Below, piece by piece: positions 24,362 to 32,047 of a DNA stretch of 32,065 nt (its first letter is position 1; each line of letters opens with the position of its first letter). Below the pieces are notes generated by a model. The model ran no database searches. It saw only the letters and a list, made by a program, of their open reading frames with translations, and was not told the DNA's origin. A program made the position numbers and the translations under genes. Source of the stretch: an uncultured Chloroflexota bacterium (GTDB lineage: Bacteria > Chloroflexota > Chloroflexia > Chloroflexales > Chloroflexaceae); contig CAKZKA010000302.1 in the NCBI GenBank assembly GCA_937120965.1, positions 1 through 32,065 of the forward strand, written 5' to 3'.

Positions 24362-26854
24362 TCATAGCCCGCCCTCCACCACGAACTCGATCTTGCCGTT
24401 TTCGGGGAAGTTGGGGTCGTTGTCCAGGCGGATCACCTCGTAGGGGCCGACCTTGAGCACTTCGGCGGCCAGTTCGCCCTGCGCCTTCTTGCCCCGGCGC
24501 TGGAACTTTTGCACCACGACCGACTCGACGCCGGGCACGGCCAGCGCCGCCTCGTAAACGTGGCTGAGGTAGAGCGGCTGGCCGAAGGTGAAGTTGTCGG
24601 GATGAAAGAAGCCGCGCCGGCCGTCGGGCAACATGCCGTTGCTGAAGGCGCGCAACAGCGCCTGCTTGACATCGCTGCGGAAATGGCCGGGCTTAACGCA
24701 GACCTGTAGCGCCATGTCCAGCGGCACCGGGATGGGGTCGTTGATCTCCAGGTCGTAGCCGGCCAGGCGATAGCGGTTCAGATGGTCGCGCAGGTCGGCC
24801 TCGAGACGCGCATCCACCGGCAACCCGGCCACCCGATCCACCGTGACGAAGGCGGTGTACCAGCTTCCCGTCCAGCGGTAGGTTGCCGCCGCGCGCTGCA
24901 CGTCGGGCCGGCGCTGGGTGACCTCGACGTAGTCGGCGGGGGTGACGGCGCGCTCCTGCACGCGAAAGGCCTGCGGCGCGAACTGGCGGACTTGCTCCAT
25001 GCTCTCGGGGTCCACGCCGCCGACGGCCGGCAGCGGATTCCAGACGCGGACGATGCCGGGGTTGGCGTGGACGATGCGGGCGATGGCCCCGGCGCCGACG
25101 TTGCCGGCGCTGCCGTTGCCGACGCGGTAGTCGGCCTGAAAGCGCGCGCCCGCCGCGGGCCGCTGGCCCAGGACGTCATCGCCGAAGCGCAGACAGGCGG
25201 CTCCGTCGCGCTCGACCTCGACCACGAACTCGGCCGCGAAGCGGTCGCTGCCCAGCAGGTCGCGCTGCGGCATCCACTCTGTCGTCCCGTCCAGCAGGCG
25301 GATGGCCGGCCGCGTGTGGCGCAGCTCCCAGCGCATGGCCGCGGCCGCGGGCGCGGTGGGGTCGAAGGGCACCAGCCGGTCGCGGTTCTGGGGGTCGGGC
25401 ACGTGGCCCTGTTGCGTCAGCGGCCCCTTCTTGAGCCCGGGGCGGTAGGAGCCAGCCGCGGGCACGGGGTCGAGCTCTTCGGGCGGCGCAACGCGCAGGC
25501 CGTGGTCGGCCAGGGCGACGTTGCCGCGCGCCACGCTGACATCGGCGATGGCTTCGTCCCGCTCGGTGACGGTCGACAGGCAGAGGGGGAAGGGCAACGC
25601 ATCCTCGACGGCCCAGGCGATCTCGAGCACCTCCAGCGGCGGGTCAGCCGGGTTGCCCCGAGGGATCGGCGGGCCGGCCGGGTTGGCCGGGTCGCGGGTG
25701 AACAGCTCGTCCTGGCTCGCCTGCACCGCAATCAGGCGCACCGCGTGTCGGTGGGCCGGGTCGGCGTCCTGGGCCAGGCCGGTGGTCGGGCTCTTCACCT
25801 CCTCGAAGACCAGCACGTCGCCCACGGCGAGGGCGAGGCCGGGCTTTCCCACCAGGGTCGCCCGTGTGGCGCCGGCAGGCAGGCAACACCGGTCGTCGCC
25901 CCAGGTGTGGAACTTGATCTCGCTGCGCGCGGCCCGGAGGGTGACCGCGTGCAGCGTCGCAAAGGCCTCGGGCCGCTCGTCGGACAGCACGCGGGTCAGC
26001 TCGGCCGGCGCCACGCGCGGGGAGTCGCCTGCCCCGCGGGTGAGCAGTTGCGTACCCGCGGGCAAGGGCAGGTCGGCGGCAGCGTCGTAATCGAAGCAGA
26101 CCCAGGCGCGGGCGTTGCAGCCGTCGTGCATGAAGTAGTCCAGCAGGCGGGCGTGGCGGCGCAGCGAGATGCGCTGCTGCGCGGTGCCCAGGTAGGCCTC
26201 GGTCGCGACGGCGTCCTGATAGTAGCTGAGATGGTCGCCGACGTAGGCCAGCAGCTCGACCAGCATCACCTCCACGTCGGCCGGGTTGCGCTCCTGCCAG
26301 CCGGGCATGATCACGCTCAGGCGGTCGAGCATGAGCCGGCGGAAGCTGGCGTAATCCCTGGCCAGGTAGTTGATCTCCGGCTCGGGCAGCGCCTGCGGTG
26401 GGCAGGCCGCCTCCGCCGCGCAGTCGAAGTCGCCGGGGCAATCCACCTTGAAGGAGAAGACGACCTCCGCCAGTTGCCGGTCGAATCCGGCGGGGGGCCG
26501 CAGGTCGGCTGGCGAGGCGATCAGCCGCAAGGTGTAGGGCGAGAAATCGCCGGGCTGGTTGACGGTCACGGTGATGACCCGGCCGCCGGCCGTCACCCCG
26601 GTGACGCGCAGGTCGCCCTCGACCACGACGCGCGCGCCGGCTGGGCCGGCCTCGGCCAGGGTCGCGCCACGCACGCGCGCGCCGCCGGTGATCACCGCCG
26701 TGCCGCCGAAAGGCAGGGCGACTTCGTTGACGCAGTAGATCCGCAGCGTCTTCTGATCGCTCGCGACCTCCAGGTAGTCAATGCCGTTGAGGCCCGGCTG
26801 GCCGATGATCGCTTTGATGCGTCGCTGGTTCTTGCAGCGGTATTGGGTTCCCAT
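24362..26854 (-). CDS. Putative baseplate assembly protein, J-like (first copy)
   Basis: 830 residues from ATG 26854, 22 bases after the gp25-like stop; the Shine-Dalgarno is weak (an AAAGG about 10 bases upstream), suggesting translational coupling. Residues 1-150 form an extra N-terminal domain (MGTQYRCKNQRRIKAIIGQ onward) with FSFKVDCPGDFDC near its end. The family core INYLARDYASFRRLMLDRLS then NPADVEVMLVELLAYVGDHLSYYQDAVATEAYL starts near 160. FGDDVLGQRPAAGARFQADY and the J-domain segment VTPADYVEVTQRRPDVQRA follow. The C-terminus has DPIPVPLDMALQVCVKPGHFRSDV, as in gpJ/gp6. It builds the baseplate wedge together with the second J-like protein. Confidence 0.9.
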   Translation of the reverse strand: MGTQYRCKNQRRIKAIIGQPGLNGIDYLEVASDQKTLRIYCVNEVALPFGGTAVITGGARVRGATLAEAGPAGARVVVEGDLRVTGVTAGGRVITVTVNQPGDFSPYTLRLIASPADLRPPAGFDRQLAEVVFSFKVDCPGDFDCAAEAACPPQALPEPEINYLARDYASFRRLMLDRLSVIMPGWQERNPADVEVMLVELLAYVGDHLSYYQDAVATEAYLGTAQQRISLRRHARLLDYFMHDGCNARAWVCFDYDAAADLPLPAGTQLLTRGAGDSPRVAPAELTRVLSDERPEAFATLHAVTLRAARSEIKFHTWGDDRCCLPAGATRATLVGKPGLALAVGDVLVFEEVKSPTTGLAQDADPAHRHAVRLIAVQASQDELFTRDPANPAGPPIPRGNPADPPLEVLEIAWAVEDALPFPLCLSTVTERDEAIADVSVARGNVALADHGLRVAPPEELDPVPAAGSYRPGLKKGPLTQQGHVPDPQNRDRLVPFDPTAPAAAAMRWELRHTRPAIRLLDGTTEWMPQRDLLGSDRFAAEFVVEVERDGAACLRFGDDVLGQRPAAGARFQADYRVGNGSAGNVGAGAIARIVHANPGIVRVWNPLPAVGGVDPESMEQVRQFAPQAFRVQERAVTPADYVEVTQRRPDVQRAAATYRWTGSWYTAFVTVDRVAGLPVDARLEADLRDHLNRYRLAGYDLEINDPIPVPLDMALQVCVKPGHFRSDVKQALLRAFSNGMLPDGRRGFFHPDNFTFGQPLYLSHVYEAALAVPGVESVVVQKFQRRGKKAQGELAAEVLKVGPYEVIRLDNDPNFPENGKIEFVVEGGL

Positions 26855-26876
26855 CTCAACGCCTTTGCCTGGCCGT

Positions 26877-27236
26877 CTACACGGCCTTGCGGAACTGGGC
26901 GACCTGGCGCTGTTGCGTCCGGCGCACCACATAGCGGATCGTCACCTGCACCGTGGCGTCCAGGCTTTCGACCTGCACCGCCTCGACCAGGATCAGCTCG
27001 GCCAGCCACTGCTGCAGCGCGGCCTGCACGGCCATCTGGGCGGTCGCAGCCAGGACATCGCTGTTCGACTCGAAGACCAGTTGTAGCAAGCCGCTGCCGA
27101 AGGTGGGGCGGTTGACGCGCTCGCCGGGCGCGGTGAAGAGCACCTGCTCGATCAGGTCGCGGATATGGTCATCCTGCGACGTGAGCGCGGTGCGCCCGCG
27201 GCCGTCGAAGCGAAAAGGATAATCCACCTGCGTCAT
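26877..27236 (-). CDS. GPW/gp25-like baseplate wedge protein
   Basis: 119 residues, standard gp25 size. It starts MTQVDYPFRFDGRGRTALTS and contains the signature LLFTAPGERVNRPTFGSGL-like stretch (here QVLFTAPGERVNRPTFGSG near 37-50) followed by LLQLVFESN. The EPR-type motif of gp25 is represented by GERVNRPTFG. In T4 and in Afp/PVC particles this protein connects sheath polymerisation to the baseplate. The start has GGAGG 7 bases upstream. Confidence 0.92.
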   Translation of the reverse strand: MTQVDYPFRFDGRGRTALTSQDDHIRDLIEQVLFTAPGERVNRPTFGSGLLQLVFESNSDVLAATAQMAVQAALQQWLAELILVEAVQVESLDATVQVTIRYVVRRTQQRQVAQFRKAV

Positions 27237-27287
27237 GAATCTGCCTCCAGCATCACGGTATCGCCATTCGCTGCTTCGCTCATTCGC

Positions 27288-27608
27288 TCACTGCCCCCTG
27301 ACCCGCGCCTGGGTCACCACGACGGTGAGCGGCGTGCCGTTGGGCGCGCAGAGGGCCTGGCTGTCCTGCAGCAGCACCGGCTGGCCGCTGGCGCGCACGC
27401 GCAGCGCGGCGGTGACCCACTGCGCGGTCACGCAGGGGCTGGGCGCGCCGGAGACGTTGAAGGGACAGCCGGCCACGGTGTAGGGCGCGGCCTGCGTCAC
27501 CACCGGCTGGCCGGCGACGCGCACCCGCGGGTTGGGCGCGGTGGGCTGGGCCTGCCCGGCGTGGGCGCAGAGCACGGTGGCGCCGACGTGCAACAGAAAG
27601 CCCGGCAT
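27288..27608 (-). CDS. PAAR-like spike tip protein
   Basis: 106 residues, starting at ATG 27608, which overlaps the previous stop by one base (TGATG); GGAGG is 7 bases upstream. It begins MPGFLLHVGATVLCAHAGQA and has repeated short strands ending in RVRVAGQPVV and RVRASGQPVLL, with Cys/His residues (CAHAG, AGCPF, SPCVT, ALCAPNG) that could bind a metal at the cone tip. PAAR-like proteins sharpen the spike and can carry cargo. It lies directly after the gpV-like spike, the expected position. Confidence 0.82.
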   Translation of the reverse strand: MPGFLLHVGATVLCAHAGQAQPTAPNPRVRVAGQPVVTQAAPYTVAGCPFNVSGAPSPCVTAQWVTAALRVRASGQPVLLQDSQALCAPNGTPLTVVVTQARVRGQ

Positions 27609-28129
27609 CACGTCACCTCCAGCGCGCCGTTGTTGACCGAGACCTGCGGGCCGGTCAGGGTGATGGTGCCGCCCATGCCGTTGTCAATCTCGATGCCGGT
27701 CGCGCTCAGCTTGATCTTCTGGCCGTTTGCGGTCTCCAGGGTGATGCCGCCGATGCCGGGCGTGTCGTCCAGCAGGATGCTGTTGCCGCCTTCGGTCTTG
27801 ATCAGCAGCTTCTTGTAGGGCGGCGCCAGGAGCACGGGCGGCATCTCGGCCGCCGAGCCCCACCAGCAGCCCGACCAGATGGGATAGTCGGGGTCGCCGT
27901 ACTCGAACTCGATCCATACCCCGGCGCCCACCGAGGGCAGGGCGAAGAAGCCCATGCCGCTGCCGCCGAAGGGCGCGCAGGGCATGGCCCAGCCGCTCTC
28001 CCGGTCGCCCAGCACGTCGGGCACCCGGGCCTTGATCCGGCCCATCATCAAGGGGTCCTGGACATCGGTCACGATGCCGCGGTACTTGCCGTAGAAAGGG
28101 CCGCCGCCCGCTGCGGTCTCGTCGTTCAT
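27608..28129 (-). CDS. Baseplate spike, gpV/gp5 OB-fold protein
   Basis: 173 residues, ATG overlapping the preceding stop (ATGA). Residues 12-100 form the OB-fold domain: GKYRGIVTDVQDPLMMGRIKARVPDVLGD, then WAMPCAPFGGSGMGFFALPSVGAGVWIEFEYGDPDYPIWSGCWWG, the classic gp5/gpV/VgrG pattern. Residues 110-173 are a short beta-prism (LLIKTEGGNSILLDD, GQKIKLSATGIEIDN, TITLTGPQVSV). It trimerises as the central spike under the tube and carries the PAAR tip encoded next. No lysozyme domain is present, as expected for an injection system rather than T4. Confidence 0.92.
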   Translation of the reverse strand: MNDETAAGGGPFYGKYRGIVTDVQDPLMMGRIKARVPDVLGDRESGWAMPCAPFGGSGMGFFALPSVGAGVWIEFEYGDPDYPIWSGCWWGSAAEMPPVLLAPPYKKLLIKTEGGNSILLDDTPGIGGITLETANGQKIKLSATGIEIDNGMGGTITLTGPQVSVNNGALEVT

Positions 28130-29244
28130 GGTCTCACCACCGGTAGGAGCGCCCCCGTGCCTTCGCGGCTCAGGGTGAAGTCTTGCGTGTACTTGCCGGC
28201 TTCGATCTCGTGCGTCACCCGGCGCACGTAGTAAAAGCCGTCGTGCTTCAGGCCCGCCCCACGCACCCCCACCAGCCGCCGGGCCCGCAACACGTGGCCG
28301 TAGCGCACTGTGTCGAGCTGGCCGGTGGCACCCACGGCCTCCGGCGCGCGGGTGATCGCGGCCAGCGCAGTGGTGGCAGCCTGGCCGGGGTTCTGGCCGG
28401 CGGTCTGGCGCATCAGCGTCGTGCGGCGGGCCGGCGCGGGCGAGGCGGCCAGCGGCGGCACGCGCAGCGACGGCAGCGGCGGGATGGGGATGCTGGTCCT
28501 GGTGATGGGCTCGACGAAGCTGCCCTCCGTCCCCACCGGCGCCAGCGCGTCGTTGGTGAAGCTTAGCGAGTTGACGTTGGTCGCCGTGCCCAGGTCCACC
28601 GACAGCGCCGGCTGGGGGATGCCCAGCCGGTTCTCCGGGCCGAAATAGGCCGTGGTCACGCCCAGGGTCAGCGGCTCGATGTAGAAGACGAAGCCGTTGC
28701 GCGCGGCCATGCGCCGGATGAAGCGCAGGTCGGTCTCGTGCTGTCGCGGGACGCGGTAGAGTTCGATGGGCACGTCGGCCGTGGGCGTGGCGCGCGGAAC
28801 GATGCCGTACTGCGCGTAGCGCGCCAGGATCTCGGTCACGATCAGGAAATCGGGCCGGTTGGGGTATTCGGCGTTCCGCTCCTCCAGGTCGAGCAGCACG
28901 CTGATGTCGCGGCCGGTCACGGTGAGGGTGGACATGCCCGGCTCGTTGCTGGGCGCGATCTGGTGGTGGTAGATCACGCCGTCAATCAGCGGCTCCAGGC
29001 TGGCGCCCAGCAGCACGCCGATCACCACGCGGCGATCGGGGTCCAGCGCGCCGCCCGCGAGCAGGCTGTAGTCGCCCAGCCTGTCCTTGCCCAGGGTGAA
29101 GGTGAGCTGGAAGCCGTCCTGGCTGTCGGCGTCGTTGATGACCCTTACCTGCTTCAGCGCATGCATGACGCCGGCCGGCGCGGGCAGCGGCACGGTCTTG
29201 CCGAGCAGCAGGATGAGGCGGATGCCGAGCTGGCTGGCGAACAT
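28126..29244 (-). CDS. Late-control gpD/gp27-like hub protein
   Basis: 372 residues from ATG 29244, with GAGGG 7 bases upstream; an in-frame extension to 29274 overlaps the preceding gene and is not needed. Features of the gpD/VgrG-N hub family are VRVINDADSQDGFQLTFTLG, GVIYHHQIAPSNEPGMSTLTVTGRDISVLLDLEE, and ETDLRFIRRMAARNGFVFYI, the phage late-control signature. About 255-300 is a Pro/Ala-rich linker, followed by a last domain with GFYYVRRVTHEIEAGKYTQDFTLSREG. It should form the trimeric hub joining tube and spike. It is translationally coupled to the spike gene by the ATGA overlap. Confidence 0.88.
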   Translation of the reverse strand: MFASQLGIRLILLLGKTVPLPAPAGVMHALKQVRVINDADSQDGFQLTFTLGKDRLGDYSLLAGGALDPDRRVVIGVLLGASLEPLIDGVIYHHQIAPSNEPGMSTLTVTGRDISVLLDLEERNAEYPNRPDFLIVTEILARYAQYGIVPRATPTADVPIELYRVPRQHETDLRFIRRMAARNGFVFYIEPLTLGVTTAYFGPENRLGIPQPALSVDLGTATNVNSLSFTNDALAPVGTEGSFVEPITRTSIPIPPLPSLRVPPLAASPAPARRTTLMRQTAGQNPGQAATTALAAITRAPEAVGATGQLDTVRYGHVLRARRLVGVRGAGLKHDGFYYVRRVTHEIEAGKYTQDFTLSREGTGALLPVVRP

Positions 29245-29254
29245 CGCTGGTCCC

Positions 29255-29554
29255 TCACAATCCGGGCAGCGCAATGCGCACGGCGCGGCCCAGCTCCTCC
29301 AGCTCGGCCGGCTGCAGGACGCCGTTGGCGTCGCACACCCGCCAGAAGAGGGTCGGGTCGCCCAGGTAACGGGCGGTGATGTTGTCCAGGCGCTCGCCCT
29401 GCGCCACCGTGTGCTCCACCAGGGTGGTCGAGCCCTCGGGGGGAGGGATGAAGCGCCGGCGCTTGTAGACGATCACCCGCTCGCGGCCGTCGGCGTCGCG
29501 CACGGTCAGCCGGGCATCGGCGATGCTGGCATAGCGGCTGGTCGGTTCGAACAT
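29255..29554 (-). CDS. LysM-domain tail protein (gpX-like)
   Basis: 99 residues. Residues 1-43 are a short beta-rich lead (MFEPTSRYASIADARL onward). Residues 46-98 are a LysM-like module: VEHTVAQGERLDNITARYLGDPTLFWRVCDANGV split around the usual Y-x-GD-P. In phages gpX-type LysM proteins sit between tube end and hub; they need not bind peptidoglycan. The start has GGAGG 6 bases upstream, 12 bases after the CIS_tube gene. In Afp/PVC systems this LysM module is normally fused to the CIS_tube domain, but here the two are separate genes. Confidence 0.85.
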   Translation of the reverse strand: MFEPTSRYASIADARLTVRDADGRERVIVYKRRRFIPPPEGSTTLVEHTVAQGERLDNITARYLGDPTLFWRVCDANGVLQPAELEELGRAVRIALPGL

Positions 29555-29566
29555 GGCTATCCTCCG

Positions 29567-30205
29567 CTAAAGCGCGCCGGTCACGTTGCCGACGCTGCCG
29601 ATGGTCGCCATGACCTCCTTGGCAACCTGGTGGGCCATGAACAGCGTGCCGCCCGGGGTGAGCAGGCCCAGGTCGCGATAGTTGAGCACGCGCAGCTCGA
29701 GGCTCACCTTCGCGCGAATGGGATTTAACTTCGGGTCGAAGGCCTCCTCGGTGATGGTCAGGCCGGTCAGGCGCACGGGCAGGATGCGGTTCATGCCCCA
29801 GGCGAAGAGGGTCAGCGGCGCCTCCGGCGGGATGACCTCGATCATGCCGACGTTGAGCAACACCTCGTTAGCGATCACCAGCGCCGACTTCGGGTAGAGC
29901 AGCGCCTCCAGGGCCGAGAGGGCCGGGTAGACCCCCATGCTGCCGGCGGTGGGATCGCCCTGTTCCAACTGGTCGGCCGCGTCAACCTCCACGTCGAGCT
30001 TGATCTGCTCCTGGGGCGGCCCCTTGAGGCGCAGCGCCTCGCCCCGGTCGCCGGCCCCGTCGCCCCCGGCCGCCTGCGCGGTGAGGGTGCGGGTCAGCGT
30101 GTCCGGGTTGTACTGGAAGACGATGACGCTGGCCAGCGGGTTGAACGGGTCCAGCCCGATGATGGCGCCTTTTTGCAGGCGGGGGGAGGAGGGGAAGGTG
30201 GTCAT
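29567..30205 (-). CDS. CIS_tube-type tube-initiator/hub adaptor protein
   Basis: 212 residues from ATG 30205 (GAGG 7-8 bases upstream; a GTG two codons earlier is also possible). The N-terminal KGAIIGLDPFNPLASVIVFQYNPDTLTRTL, in which the central VFQYNPDTLTR is diagnostic, and IKLDVEVDAADQLEQGDP match the contractile injection system tube protein N-terminal family (Afp7/Pvc7 type). Later strands TLFAWGMNRILPVRLTGLTITEEAFDP and KVSLELRVLNYRDL complete the fold. It probably caps or initiates the inner tube above the gpD-like hub. The 19-base gap after the cargo gene and the LysM gene downstream support that role. Confidence 0.86.
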   Translation of the reverse strand: MTTFPSSPRLQKGAIIGLDPFNPLASVIVFQYNPDTLTRTLTAQAAGGDGAGDRGEALRLKGPPQEQIKLDVEVDAADQLEQGDPTAGSMGVYPALSALEALLYPKSALVIANEVLLNVGMIEVIPPEAPLTLFAWGMNRILPVRLTGLTITEEAFDPKLNPIRAKVSLELRVLNYRDLGLLTPGGTLFMAHQVAKEVMATIGSVGNVTGAL

Positions 30206-30224
30206 GGTCACTCCTCAGGCACGA

Positions 30225-31790
30225 CTAACGCGCAGTCTGAGCGACTCGCACTAGAGCCCAAGCTGCCGCCAGCGAAGCCGGATCGTCCAGGATACCAGCA
30301 CCAAGCGTAGCGATGTCTTCGGCGAGAGTGGCCACAACAATGGCGATAGCCGCGCCAATAAGCAGATAGCGAACCTCAGGGTGTTCGGCGAGAAACCGAC
30401 GTGCTGCTTCTTCCGCATTCTCACCGGATTCAACTACTTGCCTGACAAAGTCACGAATGGCCTGTAATGCCGATCGCCGATCAACGGCGGGTGCAGGTGC
30501 CGGTGCCCGTTCTCGCGCTGGAACACGAACTGGTTCGCGCCTACCACGGCAGCGGCAGTTTGGGTTCGCCACAAGCTGGCTGTAACTGGGGCTGCAAAAA
30601 TAGCCATATACACCGTTAACCGGCGGGTTAACGTAAAGCGTTTGTAAAGGGCAAGACGGCACCTGAGGATTGGGGAAGATCGTAACTGGGGATGGCAAGA
30701 CACGCTTTAGTAGATCAATATTCCTCCCCGGGAACATGCCCTGAAGAGCGGTGAAATAGAAGGCCAGGTCACCGCTGCCTTGAGCGTAGCCTTCCGCATT
30801 TGCCGGCTTAATCTCACCGATTTCGAGACCGGCAGGCGTCGCGATGGCAAGGTCCAACCGGCCGTTCTCATCGGTGGGACTGGAAATCGGAAATTCCACC
30901 AAACCCAGGGGGAAGAGTATCTCGAACTCCTCTTGAATCAACCGATGCGCAATGCTCCCTGCGCCCCGCGGGCCGTGACACAGGCCGCAGCCTCCGGCCG
31001 GCTCTTCCACGAGCCTCTGTCGTTGTACCAAACTTACAGTTGCCTTTTGCTGTACCGAGAGAGATGGTGCGGAGGAAACCCTTCGGGCCAGAGCCTGCGC
31101 TTCCTGTTCAAGGATACCGGTTGACGTCGAATCGAGGGACAGCTTCTGAAAACTTGCCCTCACGTGGCTTTGCTGCACCACATGCGTCAGTTCATGCGCC
31201 AGCAACCGCCGTCCTTCACCCGTCCCCGGCGCGTACTGCCCCGCCCCGAACACCACATCCCGTCCCACCGTGTATGCCAGCGCATTCACCGCCCGCGCCG
31301 ACTCGGCGGCGCTGGCGTCGGTGTGGATGCGCACCGCGCTGAAGTCGTGGCCGAAGCGCGGCTCGAAGAAGGCGCGCGTGGCCGGATCCAGCGGCTGGCC
31401 GGGCGAGCGCAGCACCTCGTGGACGACAGGCGGGACCTCCGCCTGCGTCCCTACATCCCCTCCGACCCGCCTTTGCACCACCGACCTGGTCTGAAAAAGG
31501 TCCTCTTCTTCACCTTTCTTACTCCTATGCGGCAGGCCCGGCGCCGGCATGCGCATCATCTGCTCCGCCACTCCGTCTGCCTCTCGCTCGAAAGGATCGC
31601 CCGGCTGGTTGATCCGCAGTTTGGCCTGGAGGTTGCCACCGAGCAGGCGCTTCTGGCGGCAGGATGCGCACTCACCGTCGAAGCCGGGCGTGCCGCCGCA
31701 GGCGCACTTGCGCTGGAGGAGGCCGGAGTGGGCGGGCAGCGGGGTGACCGCAGCCGGTCTGGTCTGTTGGGTTTGCAGGGAAGCCTTCAT
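30225..31790 (-). CDS. DUF4157 (eCIS-core) cargo/effector with candidate PD-(D/E)XK toxin domain
   Basis: 521 residues. The N-terminus has a Cys4 zinc-ribbon-like motif (C29, C31, C41, C44). INQPGDPFEREADGVAEQMMRM (60-81) and the DUF4157 domain (about 133-206) ending in HELTHVVQQ (His199, Glu200, His203) follow. DUF4157 marks proteins loaded into extracellular injection systems. The C-terminal half is unlike the N-terminus and lower in GC. About 278-350 reads helix-strand-strand-helix with GRLDLAIA (Asp313) and LEIGEIKP (Glu326, Lys328), a D-x12-ExK pattern of PD-(D/E)XK nucleases. About 475-503 is a hydrophobic segment with EDIATLGAGILDD. Thus probably a toxin carried by the particle. The start overlaps the previous stop (ATGA). 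The nuclease call is inference. Confidence 0.85.
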   Translation of the reverse strand: MKASLQTQQTRPAAVTPLPAHSGLLQRKCACGGTPGFDGECASCRQKRLLGGNLQAKLRINQPGDPFEREADGVAEQMMRMPAPGLPHRSKKGEEEDLFQTRSVVQRRVGGDVGTQAEVPPVVHEVLRSPGQPLDPATRAFFEPRFGHDFSAVRIHTDASAAESARAVNALAYTVGRDVVFGAGQYAPGTGEGRRLLAHELTHVVQQSHVRASFQKLSLDSTSTGILEQEAQALARRVSSAPSLSVQQKATVSLVQRQRLVEEPAGGCGLCHGPRGAGSIAHRLIQEEFEILFPLGLVEFPISSPTDENGRLDLAIATPAGLEIGEIKPANAEGYAQGSGDLAFYFTALQGMFPGRNIDLLKRVLPSPVTIFPNPQVPSCPLQTLYVNPPVNGVYGYFCSPSYSQLVANPNCRCRGRREPVRVPARERAPAPAPAVDRRSALQAIRDFVRQVVESGENAEEAARRFLAEHPEVRYLLIGAAIAIVVATLAEDIATLGAGILDDPASLAAAWALVRVAQTAR

Positions 31791-32047
31791 CGCGTCAGTC
31801 CTCCGTAAATCGCGGCCGCCACCTGCGCGCCGATCTGCTCGGGCCGCGCCGCGGGGGCCAGCTCGAACGCGCCGCCTTCCACACGCGGCAGGGCGATGCT
31901 CTCTCGCAGGCCGGCCGGCACGCCCCGTTCGGCAAAGAGCCGCGCCAGCTCCGCCTCTACCGCCGCGGCGATGCGATGGCGGTCCCCGGGCGGGAAGCCC
32001 TCCAGCACGAGCTCGTCAATCCGCAGCCGCACGTTCGTCATCGTCAT
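31787..32047 (-). CDS. Small injection-system cluster protein, function unknown
   Basis: 86 residues from ATG 32047 (TGAGG 6 bases upstream; GTG 32059 is an alternative). It begins MTMTNVRLRIDELVLEGF and continues with an amphipathic helix rich in Arg/Ala/Glu (DRHRIAAAVEAELARLFAERG, about residues 21-42), then a Pro/Gly-rich C-terminus ending IYGGLTR. Similar short proteins with an R-I-x-x-L-V-L pattern occur beside DUF4157 and tape-measure genes in injection-system loci. It is translationally coupled to the DUF4157 gene by ATGA, so a chaperone or loading adaptor for that cargo is an attractive but unproven idea. Confidence 0.7.
   Translation of the reverse strand: MTMTNVRLRIDELVLEGFPPGDRHRIAAAVEAELARLFAERGVPAGLRESIALPRVEGGAFELAPAARPEQIGAQVAAAIYGGLTR

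Larger units (their letters stand above)
15549..32047 (-). other. Contractile injection system (eCIS-type) baseplate/spike operon, partial
   Basis: Twelve consecutive minus-strand genes have gaps under 60 bases or short overlaps. They include a DUF4157 cargo protein, CIS_tube, LysM, gpD-, gpV-, PAAR-, gp25- and two baseplate J-like proteins, a tail-protein-I-like protein and a DUF6519 protein. This set is diagnostic of phage-tail-like injection systems rather than a prophage: no capsid, terminase, portal, integrase or lysis gene is present. Sheath, tube, tape-measure and AAA+ ATPase genes are missing from the window and probably lie upstream, beyond position 32065. Confidence 0.88.

Noticed and set aside
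24782-27115. 777-codon open frame antisense to the first J-like gene and gp25-like gene
   Set aside because: Covers two recognised minus-strand genes across their junction; composition is typical of a shadow frame.
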